DNA from: Delphinapterus leucas
Lineage: Eukaryota; Chordata; Mammalia; Artiodactyla; Monodontidae
Reading direction: 5' to 3'
Assembly: GCF_002288925.2 (NCBI RefSeq)
Contig: NW_022098020.1
Location: forward strand, 32,560,239 to 32,624,238
Length of the DNA stretch: 64,000 nucleotides
Positions within the stretch are counted from its first letter, which is position 1. Each line of letters begins with the position of its first letter. This document shows, in pieces, positions 51,201 to 55,479 of this stretch. The notes under the pieces are model-generated. The model was not told the origin of the DNA. It searched no databases and saw nothing but the letters and a program-made list of their open reading frames with translations. A program made the position numbers and the translations under genes.

Positions 51201-53607
51201 CCCCTGTCACCTTGAGGAAAACACACTCACGCTGCCCAGCTTGTTCTCCTCCAGTTTCCTAAACAAACTGTCTGTTTTATGCTTGTTTATTGGCCTCCAG
51301 ACAAGCATCAAAAAGCCAGCCCTGTGGGCAAGAGGAAGGAAGACCCAGTTAACTGACTCAGTCTCACCTTCCACCCCCTCAGGATAACAGCTTCTGTTTT
51401 ATGAGAGGAAAGTGCTGACCTTTTTAGACAGAGTACGTGCTGCTGCCAGATTTCATCAGTTCTGCTCCTATTTCTAACTAAAGCCATGGGGACGGGGGGA
51501 AGCTATTTCCCTTAGCAAAAAACCAAAAAAAAATTTTTTTTATTAACTGGGGCCATGAGCAAACAATTGAAATTGCTGATCAGAAATGTCTCTACTGATG
51601 AGGGTGGGTTGGCAGGTTCAGGGGGAGGCGTCTTCTCTGTGAAATGTCACTGCACACATCTGGCATGAGGGAAAAGGACTTCTTTTAAAGAAACATCATT
51701 GTATCACTCCTCTCAGGAAACTTTCCTGTCTGGGGTGCACAGTATGTTCCACCCAGATGGGAAAGCATGGCATTAACACTGGGCCCCAGGTTCCTCATCA
51801 GGAGGGAATTGGACGAGGGGAGGGGCCAGCACTTGCCTCCATCCCTAAAGTGCCCCAGTCCCGGCCTGGGAATTACCAGCCCCTGCCTTGCTGTGGGGGA
51901 GGCCACTGGCTGGCAGGTTTGCATAAGGCTTGTCTGTCCCCAAGTTGGGTTGGGAGGGAGGACAGGTTCCTGCCATGAGAAGGAGGGCAGACAGTGCCGT
52001 TGAACTTGGTCATTAAGCATGTATTTCCTGAGGGTCTCCTGGGCCCTAGGAACCAGGAGAGGTGCTGGGGATACACAAGACACAGTCTTTTCTCCTGCCG
52101 TCTATGGGGGCAGAGGGACTAAAGAAGCAGGCAAATAAGGAGGCGGTGTCAGGACAGTGTGAGAAGAGCTTGGTGGGGACAAGCAAGGTGCTGTAGGAGC
52201 ACATGGGCGGAGCATTGCTACAAGACTTCAGGCTGGAGGCCTTGCAGCCTGTCATCCTGGCCAGGGAACCCAGTGTTACAAGCTACATGTACTAGATTTA
52301 TTTTTATCTCAGAAAAGTACAGGTTCACAATTAGTGAACCGCCAGCCATGCATTATGTGGTCCATTATGCTAATTGAGCTACTGTCCTCCATTTGAATCT
52401 CTGGTCAGCTAAAAAGTCAGCATCCCCTGCTTTTCACTGGTGGAGATGGAGGGCCAGGCTTTGTTTTCCGAGGCAGGGAGTGCAAATGCCCATCCATGTC
52501 CAATACCAAAGAACATTACAAACCAAGCATTAATGGTGTTAGGGAGGAACCCGGGCACCCCAGCCTGACTTCTGTCTTCTTTGTAGCTCTTTCCTCTTTT
52601 GGAGGTTACTGCTGAAGGGACTGGATCCCTCTACTGATGCTGAGTCCTACTGTCCCCAACTCCAGCTAAAAACTAAGATACAACCTTCCTGAGTGTCGTA
52701 TGCTATCATTTAGAAACTAGATGGTCATAGTTTGTGCTCATGCAAAACTGAGATGAAGCATTAGCTACAGGAAAGAACTCAGAGAGTCATAGAAGGTTGG
52801 CCTAGGTACACCCGTGCTTGATGTGGTTGGTTTGGGACACCACCTGTCTCTGCTAGGAAAGAGAGGTTGTCAGATGTCTCTACCTTTGGATACCACGCAG
52901 GTATCAAAGCAAACTCAGGCACAGAGGGTGTTAACAGTGCCCTCTCTAAACCACTCTCTGCTCCTGTTTCCACCTTAAAAACTGGAGACAGAAGCTGGTC
53001 CCTTTCTAACTGTTCGCTGAGGACAGCAGTTTCAGTTTCAAACGCTAAGCTATTTGAGGGACTTGGGGGAGACCCAGTCAGAACCCTGAATGATCTTCAT
53101 TCCAGTAGGGATGTACAGTTGGTGAGCCTCTAAGATCGTTTTCTTCCTGACTCCTGTCTTGTTCCCTTCCTCAGTAGGAAAAAGAAGATCAACAAGGGCC
53201 CAGCTGTAGGTATCTACAATGGTAACGTCAATACCCAGATGCCGATGCAGCCAAAAACGTTTCAGAAAAGACGGAAGGACAACGAATCCCACGTGTATGC
53301 CGAAATCGATGACACCATGGTGTATGGGCATCTGCTGCAGGATCCCAAAGGGTCCTTCCTCCAGCCAAAGGTGGACACCTACCGGCCCTTCCAGGGCCCC
53401 ACAGGGGACTGCCCTCCCTCCCCACCCCGCATATGCTCCAGGGCTCCAACTGCGAAGTTGACCAAAGATGAGCCATCCTCTGGCTTCCTTTCTGAGTCTG
53501 AGAGCGAACCGTACACCTTCTCCTACCCCAACGACAGGAATATAAGCAATGGGAACACAGACCCTCCCTTGCTAGAAACCTATGAGACCATGGAGCCTGG
53601 GGAATAA
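1052..53607 (+). CDS. CDCP1: CDCP1, CUB domain-containing protein 1 (complete, 9 coding exons)
   Basis: Joined coding exons are 1052-1133, 25782-25988, 32415-32777, 33745-34113, 45023-45244, 46304-46684, 48073-48438, 50474-50561 and 53178-53607. They total 2508 nt, giving 835 residues plus TAA; human is 836 as I recall it. CDCP1 is a type I cell-surface glycoprotein that is phosphorylated by Src-family kinases and then recruits PKC-delta, linking adhesion state to survival and migration. Visible features: signal peptide ~1-26/29; cysteine-rich ectodomain with CUB-type modules (~219-347, ~415-541 and ~542-660, borders approximate); 12 N-X-S/T sequons (39, 121, 179, 309, 338, 341, 385, 476, 511, 576, 638, 641); Arg367-Lys368, matching the human shedding site; membrane helix ~667-690; Lys691-696; tail tyrosines 706, 733 (HVYAEI), 742 (MVYGHL), 761 (DTYRPF) and 805. 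There are no frameshifts or stops. Identification is by recalled similarity to human CDCP1 along the whole length. Confidence 0.97.
2293..2492 (+). mobile_element. CHR-type SINE (short GC-rich CHR-2-like subtype)
   Basis: A tRNA-derived head (gggcttccctggtggcgcag...) with A- and B-box-like regions is followed by a GC-rich body and an A20 tail. A perfect 11-bp target-site duplication (aataaagagta) lies at 2282-2292 and 2493-2503. Sharp ends and an intact A-tail mark a young insertion. This subtype is the cetacean signature in the window. Confidence 0.92.
3275..3300 (+). repeat. (A)26 homopolymer
   Basis: An uninterrupted run of 26 A residues lies directly upstream of the next SINE and merges with the A-rich start of that SINE's target-site duplication. 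Confidence 0.95.
3312..3687 (+). mobile_element. CHR-type SINE (long subtype) with apparent 3' transduction
   Basis: A CHR SINE of the long subtype runs from 3312 to about 3630, ending in an (AAAT)n/A-rich tail. It is followed by about 34 bp of non-SINE sequence (3631-3663) and a second A/GAAA-rich tail. The target-site duplication (aaaaaaaacctcaacttag, at 3293-3311 and 3688-3706) encloses all of it. This is the layout expected when transcription reads past the SINE tail and the flank is co-retrotransposed. Confidence 0.85.
4186..4215 (+). repeat. (TG)n microsatellite
   Basis: A nearly pure TG dinucleotide run of about 15 units; such tracts are length-polymorphic and can adopt Z-DNA. Confidence 0.95.
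4320..4683 (+). mobile_element. CHR-type SINE (long subtype)
   Basis: A tRNA-derived head is followed by repeated 'cacaactactgagcc' modules and an AAATAAAT/AT-rich tail. An imperfect target duplication (aaaaatagaacatatcca / aaaaatagaacatgtcca) lies at about 4302-4319 and 4684-4701. Divergence in the head indicates an older copy than the GC-rich subtype copies. Confidence 0.88.
5655..5735 (-). mobile_element. MIR fragment
   Basis: This degenerate stretch resembles the antisense MIR core ('attgagcttctgctctgtgccagccact'). It is short and old. Confidence 0.55.
6270..6430 (-). mobile_element. MIR fragment
   Basis: Antisense MIR-like sequence with 'aagtaacttgcccagggctac' and a downstream 'gtagcccaggtagcctgact' block. 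It is ancient and diverged. Confidence 0.65.
6570..7250 (-). mobile_element. L1 3' UTR fragment, antisense
   Basis: It begins with a poly-T-rich edge and runs through typical antisense L1 3' sequence ('taaccactactctgttctttg', 'gttcatccatgttatcgcaaatggcaagatttcat', 'ataaatacccagaagtgggatagctggatcatatgg'). A GTTT-rich tract lies at ~6795-6860 and a CTAT run at ~7018-7030. It is 5'-truncated and non-coding. Confidence 0.82.
7260..7765 (-). mobile_element. Older L1 3' fragment, antisense
   Basis: Contains the diagnostic antisense modules 'ggctgcataatattccttgttgtggg' and 'aaattcctggatgaggagttactgggtcaaagc'. It is more diverged than the preceding L1 piece, so it probably belongs to a different, older insertion. 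Confidence 0.7.
8515..8860 (+). mobile_element. MIR-like fragment(s)
   Basis: About 8520-8690 carries a degenerate sense MIR ('ggacacctggttctaacttcaggtcttg', 'ctccttaggcctcagttttcc'). About 8795-8860 carries a MIR/L2-type 3' end ('ggtgcttggcacatagcaggcacttaataaat'). Both are ancient. Confidence 0.6.
11133..11190 (+). repeat. Alternating purine-pyrimidine tract with 22-bp palindrome
   Basis: A (GC)(GTGC)(CATG)(CACG)(CA) alternating tract is Z-DNA-prone. Positions 11148-11169 form a perfect 22-bp self-complementary palindrome centred on gcatgc. Confidence 0.9.
11740..12010 (+). mobile_element. Old L1 3' fragment
   Basis: L1-3'-like sequence ('aatgtccatgattagaagactggttaaatta', 'cagtggaatgctacacagccattta'), diverged and truncated. 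Confidence 0.65.
12035..12200 (-). mobile_element. Old L1 3' fragment, antisense
   Basis: Contains the motif 'caactttattgaaatataatgtacatacca' and the downstream 'tcaccactcaactgcactgtttgatgag', typical of antisense L1M 3' ends. A related piece lies at about 22170-22380. Confidence 0.65.
13081..13466 (+). mobile_element. L1 3' end, sense, with (AAAT)n tail
   Basis: Carries the 3'-UTR signature 'gatggacctagagactgtcatacagagtgaagtaa...cctgctgtatagcacggggaactccac', ending in an (AAAT)n/A-rich tail at about 13440-13466. It is a 5'-truncated retrotransposon copy. Confidence 0.85.
13939..14171 (+). repeat. Degenerate ~33-bp minisatellite (about six copies)
   Basis: Consecutive units share the pattern ..tccttgttgacat..cacc.tccat. 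Copies start near 13939, 13975, 14025, 14071, 14105 and 14138, with lengths of 33-36 bp plus two interrupting inserts. The best pair is 14105-14137 and 14138-14171. It matches no transposon I recognise. Confidence 0.75.
14440..14570 (+). mobile_element. Old L1 3' end
   Basis: Carries 'cattacattgtacaccttaaacttacaatgctgtatgtcaattatatctcaataaaactgg', a common L1 terminal module, followed by an A-rich tail. Confidence 0.8.
14748..15083 (+). mobile_element. CHR-type SINE (long subtype)
   Basis: A complete long-subtype element with an AAATAAAT-A tail. The target duplication (aagaagcagttag, one mismatch if extended 3 bp) lies at 14732-14744 and 15084-15096. Confidence 0.92.
17765..17990 (+). mobile_element. 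MIR element
   Basis: Sense MIR with 'gagcaagttacttgacctctctgagcctcggtttcgtcat' and the downstream 'aagtactcagtgttatta' end. Good core match, ancient. Confidence 0.78.
18880..19120 (-). mobile_element. MIR element
   Basis: Near-complete antisense MIR: 'agcgttctaagcacttcataggtactaactca', 'gaaagtaaagcacagagaagc', 'cacagctggtaagtggtaccaagccaggaattgatccc'. Ancient. Confidence 0.8.
22170..22385 (-). mobile_element. Old L1 3' fragment, antisense
   Basis: Contains 'tattaaggtgtaacttaaacataataaact' and 'accatggtcaagatacagaatggttt', resembling antisense L1M 3' ends. Confidence 0.65.
22414..22651 (+). mobile_element. Young 5'-truncated L1 (238 bp)
   Basis: L1 3' UTR ('agctagtgggaagcagccgcatagcacagggag' to 'ccaataaagatgtt' plus A-tail). 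The target duplication aaaataacagtaat lies at 22400-22413 and 22652-22665. The left edge fits an L1 endonuclease TT/AAAA cut. A CHR SINE later used the downstream duplication. Confidence 0.92.
22667..22785 (+). mobile_element. CHR-type SINE (short subtype)
   Basis: Head 'ggacttccctggtggtccag', body 'ctgcgcttccactgcaggggg', end 'ggtgcagccaaaaataaag'. The target duplication taacagtaatc lies at 22656-22666 and 22786-22796, inside the downstream duplication of the adjacent L1. Confidence 0.92.
24370..24765 (+). mobile_element. Old L1 3' fragment
   Basis: L1 3' signatures: 'cagacaatggaatactactcagcaataaaagg' and 'attatatcaataaacttgatt'. Diverged and truncated. Confidence 0.75.
25782..25988 (+). 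CDS. CDCP1: CDCP1 coding exon 2
   Basis: Acceptor TTCCTTCAG, donor GTAAGT at 25989, 207 nt, phase 1 at both ends. Encodes residues 28-97 of the N-terminal ectodomain, including the Asn39-Ile-Thr sequon and the Phe-Ser-Cys...Glu-Asn-His block shared with human CDCP1. Compared with my memory of the human protein, one residue is missing in the 'CQIISK' segment (human has an extra Val), which accounts for the constant -1 offset in numbering downstream. Confidence 0.95.
26105..26290 (-). mobile_element. MIR fragment
   Basis: Antisense MIR: 'agttctaagtgctttacatgg', 'aagtaacttgcctaagatggcacagctggtgtgtagcagcaag'. Ancient. Confidence 0.75.
26440..26700 (+). mobile_element. MIR fragment
   Basis: Sense MIR, diverged: 'gagctgggtttgacttcaagtgccagggctact', 'gagttacttaactgctctgtgatttagttt'. 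Confidence 0.68.
26990..27215 (+). mobile_element. CHR-type SINE (short GC-rich subtype) with (CAAAA)n tail
   Basis: Same subtype as 2293-2492. The tail is an unusual (AAAAC)n pentanucleotide array at about 27184-27216. A short duplication 'cagtttta' flanks the element. Confidence 0.88.
27641..27850 (+). mobile_element. MER5A-like hAT-Charlie DNA transposon
   Basis: Matches the MER5A pattern: 'ttttctgtaaaagaccagagagtaaatatcttaggc', 'atggtctctgtcacaactcctcagctctgccattacagcac', 'tttacaagaacaggtg'. A non-autonomous, ancient eutherian element. Confidence 0.8.
28229..28542 (+). mobile_element. CHR-type SINE (long subtype), 5' half of a chimeric dimer
   Basis: Complete long-subtype SINE with A-rich tail. 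Its left target duplication (aaaaactgataaca, 28215-28228) is not repeated at its own 3' end. The partner copy lies beyond the following partial SINE. Confidence 0.88.
28543..28625 (+). mobile_element. Headless short-subtype CHR SINE, 3' half of a chimeric dimer
   Basis: Starts inside the short-subtype body ('gactccatgcttccactgcaggggg'), lacking the first ~27 bases of the family head, and ends 'ggtgcggccagg' plus A-tail. The right target duplication (aaaaactgatagca, 28626-28639) pairs with the one left of the preceding SINE. Confidence 0.85.
29340..29551 (+). mobile_element. CHR-type SINE with repeated 'atgccgcaact' modules
   Basis: Short-subtype head followed by three to four 'gatccc(a/g)catgccgcaactaa' modules and an AAATAAAT tail. 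The imperfect target duplication (aaaaggagaagggta / aaaaggaaaagggta) lies at about 29325-29339 and 29552-29567. Confidence 0.88.
29802..29861 (-). mobile_element. Extremely truncated L1 insertion (~60 bp)
   Basis: A T-rich start and 'agagtataactgatttacaat' (the extreme 3' end of an artiodactyl-type L1, antisense) are enclosed by a perfect 13-bp duplication, gtcatcccttctt, at 29789-29801 and 29862-29874. Confidence 0.8.
30200..30296 (-). mobile_element. MER5-like DNA transposon fragment
   Basis: The reverse complement reads 'aggcagtggttcacagccctggttccacactagactcacttgg', which resembles the MER5 left end and body. Confidence 0.65.
31674..31883 (+). mobile_element. CHR-type SINE (short GC-rich subtype)
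   Basis: Head 'acttccctggtggcgcagtgg', GC-rich body and an A18 tail. No convincing target duplication was found, so the flanks may have been altered. Confidence 0.88.
32415..32777 (+). CDS. CDCP1: CDCP1 coding exon 3
   Basis: Acceptor TGTTTCAG, donor C|GTGAGC, 363 nt, phase 1. Encodes residues 97-218 of the N-terminal ectodomain with the DCMSGPCPFGE block, cysteines 98, 103, 154 and 177, and sequons at Asn121 and Asn179. The residues at the two positions I remember as sequons in human (N-V-S and N-R-S near the exon end) are Asn202-Arg-Lys and Asn212-Gln-Leu here, so both glycosylation sites appear lost. Confidence 0.96.
32778..33744 (+). other. Intron 3 of CDCP1
   Basis: 967 bp, GTGAGC...CAACAG. 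Positions 33095-33150 contain a short local duplication of 'agaattgtat/acaattgtat..cggtatgccag/ctgtatgccag'. Otherwise I see no feature. Confidence 0.9.
33745..34113 (+). CDS. CDCP1: CDCP1 coding exon 4 (CUB1)
   Basis: 369 nt, phase 1, donor GTAAGT. Encodes residues 218-341 with the CUB-like 'LMSANYPDGFPEDELMTWQF' pattern (YP..YP/F-type CUB start), Cys220, 273, 283 and 315, and sequons at 309 and 338. Two differences from remembered human: Cys283 replaces a Tyr (EYCIPG), and the N-L-S sequon before Cys273 is absent (SVSNC). Confidence 0.97.
34450..34690 (-). mobile_element. MIR element
   Basis: Antisense MIR: 'gagtgccaagccctgccctaagcac', 'ctcagctaatccttattacagcc', 'tcacacagcttgccaggagcagagc'. 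Confidence 0.75.
35895..36130 (+). mobile_element. MIR element, near full length
   Basis: Sense MIR: 'agcatggcccagtggttaaaggcacttactctgga', 'gagcctgggcaagtcacttaactcctgtgtgactcagttt', 'cagtgcctggcagacagtaagcact'. One of the best-preserved MIRs in the window. Confidence 0.85.
36622..37010 (+). repeat. Diverged direct repeat, copy A
   Basis: Two blocks (36622-36690 and 36929-37010) match copy B at 38468-38533 and 38637-38715 in the same order and orientation. The first shares 'cactgtctctg.acttg..ttggcagggg', the second 'cagtgagg..ccacac.cttcag.tttg'. Copy A carries an expanded 21-bp minisatellite between the blocks. The arrangement could be a tandem duplication or the LTRs of a very old retroelement. 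Confidence 0.65.
36679..36820 (+). repeat. 21-bp minisatellite (about seven units)
   Basis: Units start at 36679, 36700, 36721, 36742, 36763, 36783 and 36803, with consensus gtgcttgt(g/a)gttggttgttc(c/t). The period is a multiple of three, so the array keeps a 7-residue-repeat open frame on both strands. That is not evidence of coding. Confidence 0.85.
37080..37210 (+). mobile_element. Old L1 3' fragment
   Basis: Carries 'gtgatgaatatattcactatcttgatt' and 'tacaccttagatatgtacagattactgtaattcaatt', a common L1M terminal module. Confidence 0.7.
38468..38715 (+). repeat. Diverged direct repeat, copy B
   Basis: Same-order partner of 36622-37010, about 1.8 kb downstream. The distance between its two matching blocks is about 140 bp shorter, because the 21-bp array of copy A is not expanded here. 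Confidence 0.65.
39787..39997 (-). mobile_element. CHR-type SINE (short GC-rich subtype), antisense
   Basis: Poly-T of more than 20, then the reverse complement of the GC-rich body and the head '..caccagggaagccc'. The target duplication (ctctcatctttttt / ctcttatctttttt) lies at 39773-39786 and 39998-40011. Confidence 0.93.
40586..40883 (-). mobile_element. CHR-type SINE (long subtype), antisense
   Basis: Reverse-complement long subtype with an ATTTA-type tail at the left and the head at the right. A perfect 15-bp duplication (ctctgtgagtcttta) lies at 40571-40585 and 40884-40898. Confidence 0.93.
40966..41077 (+). mobile_element. Older short CHR-type SINE
   Basis: 'aggagttccctggtgccctagtggttagg' head, 'ggttcagtccctggtcggggac' B-box region, 'aggtgcggccaaaaa' end. 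More diverged than its neighbours. Confidence 0.85.
41656..41987 (+). mobile_element. CHR-type SINE (long subtype) with (AATT)n tail
   Basis: Complete long subtype whose tail has become an (AATT)n microsatellite (about 41957-41977). The target duplication cctgaaacag lies at 41646-41655 and 41988-41997. A small internal deletion near the head changed 'aatctgcctgcc' to 'aaatcaagcc'. Confidence 0.9.
42160..42385 (+). mobile_element. hAT-Charlie-type MER DNA transposon
   Basis: Terminal 'cagtggttctcagcc' and '..gccagagaaaccctg' form imperfect terminal inverted repeats. The body contains 'ggtgctactggcatctagtgggtggaggccagggatgctgctaaac', a common mammalian MER sequence. I am not certain which numbered MER it is. 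Confidence 0.8.
42566..42776 (-). mobile_element. CHR-type SINE (short GC-rich subtype), antisense
   Basis: Poly-T, GC-rich reverse-complement body, head ending 'caccagggaagccc'. A perfect 11-bp duplication (aacgaagataa) lies at 42555-42565 and 42777-42787. A clean, probably young insertion. Confidence 0.94.
43580..44420 (-). mobile_element. Old L1 3' sequence, antisense
   Basis: 'gctgcgtaatattccattggtgaaag', 'acttgctgttttacctaatactatatcttggag' and 'gaacttctccatcattctctgtagaa' are typical antisense L1 3' modules. Low-complexity T-rich segments are included. Confidence 0.7.
45023..45244 (+). CDS. CDCP1: CDCP1 coding exon 5 (shedding-site region)
   Basis: 222 nt, phase 1. Encodes residues 341-415, with Arg367-Lys368 in 'KLSRKFVPG', matching the human Arg368/Lys369 site cut by plasmin/matriptase-type proteases. 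Also has cysteines 373, 376, 382 and 400 and sequon Asn385. Thr343 creates an extra sequon (Asn341-Lys-Thr) where human has Asn-Lys-Ile as I recall. The donor A|GTACGC is weak, and the frame stays open into the intron to a stop at 45682-45684. Confidence 0.96.
45245..46303 (+). other. Intron 5 of CDCP1
   Basis: 1059 bp, GTACGC...TTTCGTAG. A 22-bp tandem duplication (45279-45300 and 45301-45322; one mismatch) lies 34 bp from the donor. A degenerate antisense MIR-like piece lies at about 45810-45960. No AATAAA is seen in it. Confidence 0.88.
46304..46684 (+). CDS. CDCP1: CDCP1 coding exon 6 (second CUB-type module)
   Basis: 381 nt, phase 1, donor GTAAGG. Encodes residues 415-542, with cysteines 416, 422, 475 and 498, and sequons Asn476 (CNTSF) and Asn511 (QNVSV). 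Close match to human along its length. Confidence 0.97.
46685..48072 (+). other. Intron 6 of CDCP1
   Basis: 1.39 kb, GTAAGG...CCTGCAG. A TTTG/GGTT-rich low-complexity stretch lies at about 47709-47750. I see nothing else identifiable. Confidence 0.88.
48073..48438 (+). CDS. CDCP1: CDCP1 coding exon 7 (membrane-proximal CUB-type module)
   Basis: 366 nt, phase 1, donor GTAAGG. Encodes residues 542-664, with cysteines 586, 598 and 642, and sequons 576, 638 and 641. This is the last ectodomain exon, ending just before the membrane helix. Confidence 0.97.
48550..49080. mobile_element. Ancient interspersed repeat, class uncertain
   Basis: Starts 'cagctattgtgtcaataatactgtataacaaacca' and includes 'ctccatctcttgatgggaggagctgcaggatcaca', a pattern that recurs through mammalian genomes. 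It resembles the repeats at 49925-50330 and 57235-57620. I cannot name the family with certainty. Confidence 0.6.
49925..50330. mobile_element. Ancient interspersed repeat, class uncertain
   Basis: 'ttagttatctttcactgcataacaaactattcc', followed by 'gctcacaattccatgggtcaggaatttggatgg'. Relative of 48550-49080 and 57235-57620, ending only ~140 bp before exon 8. Confidence 0.6.
50474..50561 (+). CDS. CDCP1: CDCP1 coding exon 8 (transmembrane segment)
   Basis: 88 nt, enters in phase 1 and leaves in phase 2; donor GTAGGT. Encodes residues 664-692 plus two bases: the hydrophobic helix TVIILAVVGGG..LLLFALGLII, then Cys688-Phe689-Val690 and the first lysines. Human has two cysteines at this juxtamembrane position (palmitoylation sites as I recall); only the first is kept here. 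Confidence 0.95.
50704..50820 (+). mobile_element. CHR-type SINE (short subtype), first of a pair
   Basis: 'tacttccctagcggtccagtgg' to 'cagtgcggccaaaaaa'. Flanked by related target sequence 'aaataatattgccaggg' on the left and 'aaatattgcaggggg' on the right. Confidence 0.9.
50837..50963 (+). mobile_element. CHR-type SINE (short subtype, older), second of a pair
   Basis: 'gaattccctggcagtccagcaattagg' to 'ctggcgtggccaaaaaaagg'. A third copy of the target (aaataaataatattgctgg) follows at about 50966-50982, so both SINEs share one target site. Confidence 0.87.
53178..53607 (+). CDS. CDCP1: CDCP1 coding exon 9 (cytoplasmic tail)
   Basis: Uses the second AG of CAG-TAG, giving six consecutive lysines (691-696) as in human. 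Ends TAA at 53605-53607. The tail contains Tyr706 (GIYNG), Tyr733, Tyr742, Tyr761 and Tyr805, corresponding to human 707, 734, 743, 762 and 806 (Src sites and PKC-delta docking), plus a proline-rich CPPSPP. Tyr809 and Tyr828 are additional tyrosines relative to remembered human. Confidence 0.96.
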
Positions 53608-53906
53608 CTTGGACCCACCCCTAAGACTTGACATAAAGCAGGGCACTGAGATGCCCTTTAGGGTTCCCACCCAGAAATCCTGAAGAAGAGGAATTCTGTG
53701 GAAGGACAGCAGGAGGTTTTTCTGGATGCCACCAACTTCTGATTTCCAAGTGGACTCATTCCAGTGCTGAGACATTGAAAATGATGAATTGTGATCTGGA
53801 TACAATCATCACAGTGAAAGTCCTTCTAAACTCAGGTTGGGTTGTAACCAGTCCATAATGAGAGGGGAGAGGCTGAATCACGCAGGACAGGGATGCAGTG
53901 AGCCCT

Positions 53907-53936
53907 GGATTTGGATTTGGATTTGGATTTGGATTT
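53907..53936 (+). repeat. (GGATTT)5 microsatellite in the 3' UTR
   Basis: Five perfect tandem copies of the hexamer GGATTT, 300 bp after the stop codon. It creates a spurious LD-repeat frame that is not part of the protein. Confidence 0.97.
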
Positions 53937-54479
53937 AGACTTCTTCAGGTTGAGAGTGCCAACCCCTAGGAGCCCACGGAGACCCGTGCTCTCACTGGGG
54001 TCCCCTGGGTGGAAATGTCAGTATGCTTTATTATATTTATTTGGTGGTCCTGTGTATTTAAGAAGTCAAATGTATAGCCATGCAGCTCTTTTCACCTGAC
54101 GTAGTGACAGCTCACGCTAACTGGTTAGATGGCTGGGTTTTGACTTCTGCTGACCACTAGATAAACATGTGCTTGTCCCCTGGGAGGTGGGAATAATTTG
54201 CAGTCTGTCCAGCCAGAAAAGGGCGTGCGTGTTTGAGGGTACTGACGCACATCTGCTTTGATAAGAGACTTGCTGGTTCTCTTGCTCTGCGTGTGGTTAT
54301 CCTACCACAGAAATCCATCTTGAGTCCCATTGTCCTTTGACCTAGAAGTAAGAGAAATTTCATGGAATTGCCATGTGTGGCTCTCCCAGCTGCAGCAATA
54401 CTTTAGCATCTAAATAGAAATTTAGAGAGTATTTTCATCCTCTAAAAACATTGAAGGATACACCAAAGGGTGGCCACCT

Positions 54480-54905
54480 GTATTAGTTTCCTAATGCTAC
54501 TGCAACAAATTACCACAAGCATGGTGGCTTAAAAGAACGCAAATTTCCTATCTCAGGGCTCTGGAGATCAGAAGCACAAAATGGGTTTCACTGAGCTAAA
54601 ATCCATGTGTCAGCAGAGCTGTGCTCCTTCTGGAGTCTCTAGGGGAGAATCCATCTCCTTGCCTTTTCCAGTTTGTAGAGGCTGCTCACATTCCTTGCCT
54701 CAGATGGTGGCAGTGTGACACTCTTGCTTCCCTCTTTTACTGACAAGGACCTTTCACTTATAAAGCCCGGCCGGATAATCCAGAATTATCTCCCCATCTC
54801 AAGATCTTTAATTACACTGAAAAGTCCCTTCTGCCCTGTAAGGTAACATATCCACAGGTGCTGGGGATTAGGACATGGACCATTATTCTGCCTACCACAC
54901 CTTTC
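54480..54905 (-). mobile_element. MaLR (MLT1-like) solitary LTR remnant, antisense
   Basis: Starts 'gtattagtttcctaatgctactgcaacaaattaccac' and runs through 'ggtcagaagcacaaaatgggt'-type and 'ctaggggagaatcc' modules to 'ggacatggaccattattctgcctaccacac', the reverse complement of an MLT1-type LTR. An ancient, non-coding endogenous retroviral remnant with no gag/pol/env sequence. Confidence 0.75.
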
Positions 54906-55479
54906 CTGCCCCTGCAGGAGAGACTGGAGAATGATCCAGCCTACAGGTGTGTTTTGTTTAGCCTGCGCATCTTTTTAAAGAGTTAGTCACCAACATTTAA
55001 AATTATAAAATGTTTACATAAAATTCTGGATCAGAAGGTCTGGCCATGCTGCGGCTCACATTCTCACCGAGAAACAACCAGCTGGAGTTGAAACGCAGCT
55101 CATCTTTAGATGTGGCATCTGGTTCACCAGTTCACCACAGGGCCCACCAACCCTGTCACCTCACACACTGAGGCTGAGGGTCTGCTGCTATTGGTCAACA
55201 CCCTGCAGAGTTGCTTCTCATAATGAAATGGAAAGTTCAAGACTCATATCTCATATGAAATAAGAAGACAATTCTTAAGGCTGATGGGTGCTTCAGGAAA
55301 GTTTCTTTTACACACAGCCCACATCCTTCATTTATACTAATTACCAGCCCAGCTCCTGTGGGCATTTGCCTTTGTGGCCCCTGTTCTCATCTGGGAGGAG
55401 AAGGATTGTGTTATGGCTTGTCAGTACAGTCCCAGGTCGATACTTCTGTGGCAAAACCTCCTTTAAAAAGTAGATGTAG

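Larger units (their letters stand above)
50562..53177 (+). other. Intron 8 of CDCP1
   Basis: 2.6 kb, GTAGGT...CAGTAG. Holds two tandem short CHR SINEs (50.7-50.96 kb). The rest, including 51.0-52.8 kb, shows no identifiable element apart from a possible old L2/MIR-like bit at about 52015-52080. Confidence 0.88.

Noticed and set aside
54480..54905. Possible endogenous retrovirus with coding capacity
   Set aside because: Only an LTR-like remnant is present, with no internal gag, pol or env similarity beside it.
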